Origin: Annona cherimola
Lineage: Eukaryota > Streptophyta > Magnoliopsida > Magnoliales > Annonaceae
Reading direction: 5' to 3'
DNA: 64,000 nt
Assembly: GCA_030490835.1 (NCBI GenBank)
Contig: CM059977.1
Location: 18,457,335 to 18,521,334 of the forward strand
Positions 55,746 through 64,000 of this stretch are shown here, in pieces (within the stretch, counting starts at the first letter, position 1; each line of letters starts with the position of its first letter). The notes below the pieces were generated by a model that had not been told where the DNA came from, did no database searches, and saw nothing but the letters and a program-made list of their open reading frames with translations. The position numbers and the translations under genes were made by a program.

Positions 55746-56440
55746 TCTGGAATAATGAGATCAACCTCCTAATAAAGATATAATAGTGGCATTTTACTCT
55801 ACGACACCCTTAAATCGATATTTTTTGTTTTCATTAGATGTATAGGCCCCACATATATCACATCCGCTGTGAAATTCGTGGGTATTTTATATTTTTGAAA
55901 AATAAAAAAATGAACATTGATACATACATGCATCGACTGATGTATCAATGCACTTTTTATTTTTAAAATTAAATATTCAAAAAAATTTCTGATTTCATAA
56001 GGGATGTGCTTTACGTGGGCTCGTATTTTTATAAAAGGTAAAAATAAAAAATAATTTTTTTAACAATAAGTTTTTTGGTCAATTTATGGGCAACTATATA
56101 AAATCAGCACCTTATATTATATAACATATAATCTCATATATGATAAGATACATGTACTGTGGTCCACGCAGAAACCTATATTTTTTATTTGGACATTTGG
56201 TGTTCGGCATACCTGACTTGGTGTGACCTGTGCACATATATTGTAAAGATACCTTGACCATATCCATCATATCTTCACCAAACTCGATGCAATTTTCCAA
56301 GGAAGCGTTTCAGTACCGTGCATCCATTGTCACGAGCAGACAGTGCATGGAATTGGAGGCCATGACACCACGAAGGGACGCCTGACAAGTGACAATCCGT
56401 GTGCACTGTCTTAATCCGGATTCATTTTCCAGGGAGTTCT

Positions 56441-56790
56441 ACGGTGTAACGCTTATACATTGAAATTTTACTGTACTTGGATGCAAATTTTATTTTTTCT
56501 AATATTTTTGAAATTTTTATATAAGTGTATTTCATCCATAAACCAAATTTTGTCATTTTTATATGTATTATATATTTTTTATTTTTAAAGATAAAAGTAT
56601 GTTAGTCATTTAAAAATAATTAAAATCCTTCTCTTTTTAAAAAATTAATATATAAATATATAAATATCTTTGAAAGTAGTAAAACTTAATACGTGAGTTA
56701 AATATACTTAAATTAACAGTTTTATTTTATTTATTTTTTTAAATTTTAAAAATGAATTTTAGACACGGGCGCACTGAATGAAGCATGGAT
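56441..56790. mobile_element. Foldback MITE, family A
   Basis: Arms pair around about 56610: ATAAGTGTATTTCATCCATA on the left faces ACGTGAGTTAAATATACTTA on the right, and outer ATACATTGAAATTTTACTG faces CACGGGCGCACTGAATGAAG. The right terminus carries the GGGCGCA-type end seen at 25844. No coding capacity. Confidence 0.6.
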
Positions 56791-57476
56791 GGGGATAAAA
56801 ACGAACTCGTCATTGGAACTGGTTTTGCAAGTTGATGAATAATGTCCGAAATACTGGTCAGAGATAGCAACTGATGCATGTGGAAGAGTATGCCATATTA
56901 CCAAGTACATGTTGTGGTCAAACTTCATAGAAGAATTTTGGAAAATTTTAAATGAAGAATTTGTAGCTAAGCTCATCTAGACTAGTTTTTAATTTTAATG
57001 GATGTCTATGAAAAAAAATAGTCTAAACGTCCTTTTAATATTTTAAAAAATATATACAATTTATGAAAATTAATGTTAATATTTTTAAAAAAAACTTTAT
57101 AAAAAAAAGTTATATTGAGTCCCATGAACTTTAATCAATGTTACTTGGATAAATTTTAATAAAGGTAAAGCACTATAAGATAAATTTTAATAAAAAATAG
57201 TATAAATTAAAAAAAATTTAACGGCCAACACACAGCAACAAATTTATTATATGTAGCTGCATTTCGTATCAATTGCAACTAAATACTACTTTAATTACGA
57301 TCAAAGTTCTAAGTTCTACTATGTACAGTCAAATTTTAATAGCTATGTTAAATATTTTTTTTTGGTTGCATTTGATGTAAAAAAATAGTTACATTCAACC
57401 AATATTACCACTCAAAAGCAATCAAATATTGATAATTAAAGAATCACTTGTTGTCAAATACATCTAATGAAGAAAA

Positions 57477-58030
57477 TTTACGTTAGATGTAACAAAAAAA
57501 TTAAATCTACTTGGATATACTCTATTTTTCTAACCGGTGCTACTTCAGGCCTCCTTTTAACATGACTAAACAATTTTAATCTATTTTCTATCATTTTATC
57601 ACAAATTGGTCTCACTTTTAAGTTTTCTCGAATTATTTCATTCCTAATTTTATCTTTTCTTGTTTTACCACTCATCCGCCTTAACATTCTCATTTCTGCT
57701 ACGCTCATTTTTTGTATATGTTGTTCTTTAACTACCCAACATTGTGCCTCATAAAGCATAGCAGGTCTAATCGCAGTCTTATATATATATTTTTTAATTT
57801 GATTAGAACTCATTGGTCACATAAAATTCCTGACGCACTTCTCCATTTCTTCTAACCTACTTGAATTCTATGTATTATATCTTTCTCAATTTCCCCGTTC
57901 TCTTGAACTATTGATCATAAGTACCGAAAGTGATTAGTTCTTGTTACTACTTGATCTAAAATCTTAATTGGTTCCTCATCCGAGTTACTACTTGATCTAA
58001 ATTTATGTTAGATGTAACAAGAAAAATTAA
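57477..58030 (-). pseudogene. LINE reverse-transcriptase C-terminal remnant between direct repeats
   Basis: On the minus strand the frame reads SDEEPIKILDQVVTRTNHFR near 57985, a stop, SIVQENGEIEKDIIHRIQVG, a stop, KKWRSASGILCD, then (57813-57500) IKKYIYKTAIRPAMLYEAQC, then MSVAEMRMLRRMSGKTRKDK and FSHVKRRPEVAPVRK. This is the recognisable C-terminal end of a plant non-LTR retrotransposon polyprotein after the reverse transcriptase. Two stops and a frame shift near 57815 show it is dead, and it is strongly 5'-truncated. Both sides carry TTTAYGTTAGATGTAACAA-type direct repeats (57477-57504 and 58002-58030), a likely target-site duplication. Confidence 0.8.
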
Positions 58031-58174
58031 TTGTATAAAACAGATTGTGTTGTGGTGACATCTAACCCATAAATTTATCAATCCAACAACTAAAATTCAC
58101 TTATGGTGTCAACATATCAACTACAAAAAATTTTGAGTATCACAATAAAATTTAGCAATGAAGCTAATTTCTTT

Positions 58175-58595
58175 ACGGGTAATTTGCAAATTTACTGTAG
58201 TAAAGCATAATTTGATCATAATTGTAAATATACTCATATAGTTTTAGAAATTGCAAATAACACTATATAATTTGACCATAATTGTAAATATATTTATGTC
58301 ATTATGATGCCGTTACTGCACCGTTACGGTGTGGATATATTTACAAATGTATGTAAACTATGTGTGTGTATTTGCAAAAAATAAATATACTTTTAATTTT
58401 TGAAATTGCAAATATACTTGCATACTTATATTTTTGTAAATATACTCACACCGTGGTGATGCAATAACAGTGTGAGTATATTTGCAATTATGGTTGAACC
58501 ATATAGGGTTGTTGCAATTTATGAAATTATGTTAATATATTTATAATTATAGTCAAACTAAGTGGGTGTATTTGTAAATCATTCTTTTTTTTTTA
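58175..58595. mobile_element. Foldback element with repeated GTAAATATACTCA motifs
   Basis: The ends GGGTAATTTGCAAATTTACTG and, reversed, GAATGATTTACAAATACACCC pair. Inside, variants of TTGCAAATATACT and GTAAATATACTCA occur about ten times in both orientations. The pair GATGCCGTTACTGCACCG / CACCGTGGTGATGCAATAACA marks the inner arms. Non-coding. Confidence 0.6.
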
Positions 58596-60080
58596 CTAAC
58601 AAATCATATTCTTAACAATAATTTTCATAGAGACGTGATATTGTTAGCCCGGGCTAAGCCTACTTAAAAAAAAACCTATTTATAGAAGAAAAATAAAAAA
58701 TTAATAAATAATTTTATTAGCCCAAAATGTCCTCGTTATAAAATAATAAAAGATGAAATAAAATATAAAAAATGAAATTAGGACTCTCTAAATATAGAGC
58801 TCATGTGAAATTAAAGATTAGCGAGTTGTGACATCCTATCCTAAATTTGGCGGACATATTAATAATTTCATATATTAATTAACGAACCTTAACTCATAGA
58901 ATTGACATTTTTTGGAATTAAATATAAACATAGTAGATATATTTGAAATTCTAGAAATGATGTGAGTATATATAAAATTATATTTCAAACAAACGTAGTT
59001 GGTATATTTAAGAAAAAACTCTATAGACGATATCAGAAGCAAAAGCTGCTACCAAACGCGCCTTTAGTGTGTCTTCGATTTGCTCATCTGACCATGGTTT
59101 TTATGGTGTCATGTTTTAAATGCCTCCGTCATTAGAAACATGCAAAACGAATTAATACTGGGTATTTTCTATTTCAGTTAACGACATTAGTCAAGGTTGA
59201 AGTTGTAATAAAACGCATTTTACCATTTCCCAAGACAGCTGAATTTTTCTTACCAAGCGCCCATCTCTTATATTAGACTGGAAAGAATATTGCATAGATA
59301 TAAGATATGAGTATGAAACAAGCTGAGTCGACGCGCAGGCCAACAATTTTGTTTCCACCCTTTTAGTGTAGTTGGGTATATATGTTTGAAAACCCCGATG
59401 TTTCATTGTCTTAATATGCATATGTAAACGCGCAAACATGCCTACCTTGACCATTTCCTGCAAACCAACCCCATCCAACTTCCTACGCTCTGGTGTTGTT
59501 GCATCTTATTAAAAAATCATTGATATCCATGTACGAATCTCTCTCACCCAATTCCAAACTGGCTAATACAGACTACAGACATGGGTTAAAAATAAGGGGA
59601 CAACAGCAACAGCAACAGCAACAAACTGGATACAGCAAGCTTTGCAATTGGATGAGTCCTTCCCAAAAAATATTCGTCAGAGATACTAATCCATTAAACT
59701 TTGTCTCCGAATTTTCGCACAATATGTATTTTATCGCCATCATCAAGCGCACGTCTCACAAGGATTTTCATATGCTTAGGAGTATTTCGACCCGGAATGA
59801 GTCACTTCTTTGACTGGGCTAATTACCGTCTTCTTTATCCAAATCTTCCACTTGGCGTTTCCCTCCCCCTCCCTCGTATAATTAAGCTCCCAAACAACTC
59901 TATTTTAATCCTACGCGTCCGCTCAGGCCTGGTTTTGGCTGCTTGCCAGATGAGCAAAAAGCCCATTTTCGAGTTTTTTAATGTGTCTAGACAATTTACA
60001 TATCCGCATTAAAACTAAATTAATTAACCTTCCACAACTAAATTTAATTAATTTTTCCACCGGTTAACCTTATGTTTGAA
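58596..60080. other. Spacer, no gene recognised
   Basis: The segment 58730-58990 shares text with 35200-35400 (an unnamed repeat). From 59190 to 60010 composition is near average with frames on both strands (59191-59478 minus; 59493-59813 and 59701-60012 plus), none with a known domain. A short (CAACAG)n run lies at 59601-59624. Confidence 0.35.
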
Positions 60081-60084
60081 ATTA

Positions 60085-60190
60085 GAAAAAAATATATCCA
60101 CATCTTTAAAATTGGTAAAACTTAATATATAAATTAAATATATTTAAAATAACAATTTTATAGAAAAAAAATAGATGAATGGGCCAAGCA
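60085..60190. mobile_element. Small remnant of a family A foldback arm
   Basis: The order AAAAAATATATCCACATCTT, AATTGGTAAAACTTAATATA, ATAAATTAAATATATTTAAA and ACAATTTTATAGAAAAAAAA follows the right arm of the element at 56441-56790. Only this half is present. Confidence 0.45.
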
Positions 60191-63100
60191 TGGTATCGGA
60201 ATTCAAAGCATTTTATCAATCTCAAAATCTATAAAAAGGTGAATACATATAATTACAGAACTGGAACGGCTAAATGGAAATGATTAATGACATTCTTGAA
60301 AGCTGATAACCGTAGGACCTTTTATATGGAGATGCATGGTGGCGTTAATTAATGCAGTTTAATTAGTTTAGTAACTAAGATATATGAAATAAAATAAAAT
60401 AATCTACCAACAGAAATGAAATTTATATATTTATATATATGTGGAATATATTCCTATACATTTCACCAACCAGCAGTGCCAGTATTGTTTTTCTTCCATA
60501 GTATAGCGCAATGCGATAGCGACCACATATATTTGACCATTGATAGCAACATGACATGTTGAATGTCCATGCAATTTTCTTTCCTAACATGACGTCCTAA
60601 TCACGTAATCGCTAATATTGGTGGCATTTTCGGTAGATGGTAGCTTTGTAATGTTATTTATTTCTATACTCATAAATAAATATATATATATATAAACACC
60701 GCGAGAAAATTCCTCTTTGGTAATCTTTATTAGCAAAGAAAATATATGTGCAATAAATTTTTTCTATGTATAATGAATTGATGATGCTTTACAAGGCAAA
60801 TTTTTTTTTCTTGATAATACTTCTATATAAACACAAGAAAAAAAATTTCTTTCCGAAAAGAAAAAAAACTTGCTTATGATAATACTTTTACAATCAGATC
60901 AAAATACAAAAACTATTAAATTCAAAAAAAATTTTAATAACTAAACTTTTAATCTTCTGCAATCAATTTTTTGTTGCCAAAAATTAAAATTTTTTAGAAA
61001 AATTGAATCGGCGAATAGGAGGAGATTCAAATTTGAGGTGAAATATATTATTTAAATACAGCCGATCCCACGTCTTTTCTCATCTCGATTTTTTTCCTAT
61101 TATATTCTTTTAAGTAATTTTTTTTGTCTTAAAAAAGTAATTTATTTTTACTTATGCCTATTTGCATTTGTCTATCCATCATTTTGGAAATTTGCAAATT
61201 TACTCCATAAATTTGATTACAAAAGTCCATCAATGTTGACCAAGTTTTATGACCTATTTAAACATGATTAAGATACGATGACAATAACATAAATTATGTT
61301 TTATTTGAACTTGATACCCATTGAGTTAGATTTTGATAAGTAAAGTTAGGAGTTCTTCTTTTTTATAAAAAAAAGCTTCGATTAATTATATATGGAAGGC
61401 ATTGCCTGATGCATTATCGCGTTCTTCTCATTTCCATTTCTATTAAGTTCATATTTAGAAAAAATTTTGTGAATTAATTAGAGGTTTATATTTCTGGTCG
61501 TCCTTCCCATTATCCGCCATCCTAAACAGAGTTTTGATGTTTCTACCATCCCTGCACGCGAAAATCTTGGTTTGTGCTATCCCTCCAAGATATTCGGGGC
61601 AATTAACGCGTGCACATATGGAAGTCTACACCATGCCAATTTAGAATCACGCTTGTGATGTTAATTATTTTTTATGCCATGTTTGTTGCAGCATTTCTTC
61701 TTGGGTCCTCGTTTAATGCAATTTTTAAAATAATCTATCTAAACAATTTATTATATCTATTAATGGGTACTCATTTATGATGTCAAAATAGAGACTTGTG
61801 TTTCGAAATTTTAACACTTTTTGAGAGTGAATATACAACTATTCAGAGTAAAAGTAAATACACAATACAAATATTTTTAATGTATGTATTTTTTGGTATC
61901 ATAAATAAATACACATAATAAATGCTAGAAATGGTTTAGATATTAAAAAGTAATGGGGTGCATGGATAAATGGGTTGCATCAGATCATAGCCAAATAATT
62001 TTCATTATTAATATGTCTATACATTTATTAATAAAAAAATATGTCTCTACATTTGATAGATTATTCTTAAATGTTTACTTATAAGAGAAAAGAAAGTCAA
62101 TAGGAGCGAAGATAATACTAAAGTGAAATAAATAATAATTATAAAATTGATAATGAAAGTATAATATTTTATTGTGAAAAACATAACGCTAGACTAGAAA
62201 ATATTTTACTAAGTACATTAAGGGAACTATTTTTTTTTATTCTTGTATTTACAATTCAACTCAAGTACATGATATAATTTGTCATAAATACAGATTTCAA
62301 TCTTAACTACACTAGTGTAAATCTAATAAATTTTTAACCAAGTAACTACGAAGATATTACTTTGAAAAATAAGAGATTAACTCTGAACCAAACCCGAAGA
62401 CGGGACCTCTCGCGCTAAACTAAAGATGAGACTCTTGTCAACCGTGTTAGTAACGTTTTTGATATGATGTTTTCGAATAATTTTAGTTTCCTACCCACGG
62501 GGAACTTTCATCGATATGATGTTTAGATTCCTAGATAAACAGAAGACTTCTAAGCAAGTTGAAGGGATTGGATTTTATCCAATCATCACCTGTAACTTAA
62601 AACCATAGAAAGACTGTCATCGAAAAAAAAAAAAAGCCATAAAAAGGCGTATGGAATCACGGAATCGATTACATTGCGTCCCATCCCTTTTAAAATAATT
62701 AAAAAACCGTCTGCATGCGTACAAGATATTCGGTTTCCCGCGGGTTCGGTGGGCTCACGCAATCATCCGACCGCTAGCCATCCGACGCCAACGGAAGTTC
62801 AAAATCCAAATGCCATGGCCCACTCGCGGATATTCTCCTAATTGAAATCCAAAAACCTAATCCGAACTTGGGACGCTCTATTTATAATTTCAGGCTTGTT
62901 GCCCATAAATTCTGCTCTAAATCTTGTTTCAGACTCTTCCCAATGACCGACCCAGTGCTCCATAATTGTCATTCAGTCCTAATCGACGAATGGTCTTTGA
63001 TACGATGGCCCCTTCAATCAATCACGGCCCACTCCATCAGGGGTCGAAACAAACCTCTTACACATCTAACACAAACACCTGTGGAGTCGAGTAGATAACG

Positions 63101-64000
63101 CCTTTTAACATTCTTAAATTTTGATTACCACTCGAAAGGATATCATTTGAATCATTTCTATCCACCTTTCTCGAACATCTCAATGCGGGAAACGATCAGC
63201 ATTCTTTGTTCTCCTTCTCATTTTTTCCCCTACCACAATCAGTTGAAAGAACTTATTTTATATCCGAAGCGCAAAGTCAGAACAGTCCGTTGCAACGAAG
63301 CTTAAGGCACGTAGACACCTTACCTAATGGACCCATATTATATTTATGAACAGTTTTATATGCTGCAAGGTAATAGTTACGTATTTGCAAGCGCGCGCGC
63401 TCTCTCTCTCTCTCTCTCTCATGTGGACTCTTTCGTGAATGTTTGCAACCAAATGCTAACCAAGACTAGCTGCAAAAACCTTAGTGCAGAATTCAATTTT
63501 CCTTCATTTCACTGTTTCTAAGCTGGAGAGATACCTCCATGCATTTTAATTTATGGCTATAGACAGTTCCCAACAAGCAGGGAAATTCGCCTATGGACCA
63601 ACCATCATTATCGCGGCTCCAAACATTTTGGGCTTATCACTGCATACAAGTACCTAAGCATGTTGGCTACATGGGCATATAGAAAAAATTTTAAGAGCAA
63701 GACAGCGGGAAATTTGGCCCCACTTGCGTAATATGAAGTCGTCATGTTATCCGCTTACCATAAGCGCATCTCCATTCGCTGCACAGTTCTCACTTTCAAG
63801 TACTTACACCTACATATCTTCTCAACTTTAGCGATTAAACGCAAAAGCATACGACATCGATGAGCATCCGCATGTTCTCATCCTTGAAATTCTCTTTCCT
63901 TTCGCAGCCACGATGATCAGCTTACACGCTTCAATAGGAGTTACGCTTTCCGTCCGTCCCTTAAAAAGTACAGGGTTATCCCAGGTCTGTTGTGTAAGGG
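60191..64000. other. Gene-poor AT-rich end of the window
   Basis: No gene recognised. Composition rises at 61500-61640, 62690-63110 and from 63540 to the end, but frames there are short. The frame at 62868-63098 begins with TTG and has no domain. A (GC)5(TC)10 run lies at 63391-63420. A gene beginning outside the window cannot be excluded for the last 400 bases. Confidence 0.4.
63391..63420. repeat. Compound (GC)5(TC)10 microsatellite
   Basis: GCGCGCGCGC is followed by ten TC units, then ATG. It is a compound simple repeat without visible coding role. Confidence 0.9.

Noticed and set aside
1..64000. CRISPR arrays, operons or prokaryotic defence systems
   Set aside because: The window is plant nuclear DNA with spliced genes and eukaryotic retroposons; no array of spaced direct repeats exists.

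Overview
The window looks like nuclear DNA of a flowering plant. Coding exons are GC-rich at third positions and sit in very AT-rich intergenic DNA packed with small transposons (MITEs, tRNA-type SINEs, hAT-like elements, a LINE remnant). The products are plant-type: a plant GT31-like glycosyltransferase family, a BCS1-like AAA-ATPase, a YIP4/YIPF6-type Golgi protein and DUF761 proteins. High GC3 within AT-rich surroundings would fit a non-grass monocot or early-diverging angiosperm, but the species cannot be fixed from the sequence.

Layout. From 1 to 20 kb, four intronless paralogous glycosyltransferase genes lie in one orientation (5015-5956, 9513-10430, 12976-13935, 19014-19955), separated by MITE-rich spacers. 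The second copy has diverged at several positions that are invariant in the other three. From 21.4 to 23.4 kb there is a three-exon YIP4/YIPF6-like gene whose splice junctions can be placed exactly. From 23.8 to 26.1 kb there is a dense cluster of MITEs, ending in a nearly perfect 300-bp hairpin flanked by a 200-bp direct duplication. From 26 to 32 kb the DNA is gene-poor and contains a textbook SINE with a 14-bp target-site duplication. An intronless AAA-ATPase gene lies at 32554-34101. From 34 to 47 kb the spacer holds foldback MITEs, a second SINE (18-bp target-site duplication) and two hAT-like elements. Two related minus-strand DUF761 genes lie at 47578-47937 and 51604-51951. From 52 to 64 kb no gene was recognised; the region holds an hAT-like element, a decayed LINE remnant between direct repeats, a triplicated AT-rich unit and foldback elements.

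The genes do not form a pathway. The clearest theme is local gene duplication (four glycosyltransferases, two DUF761 genes) in a region heavily worked by small non-autonomous transposons. No clearly new system was found. The best leads are the diverged second glycosyltransferase, the 25.5-kb hairpin with its flanking duplication, and two SINEs with different heads that share a 3' module.
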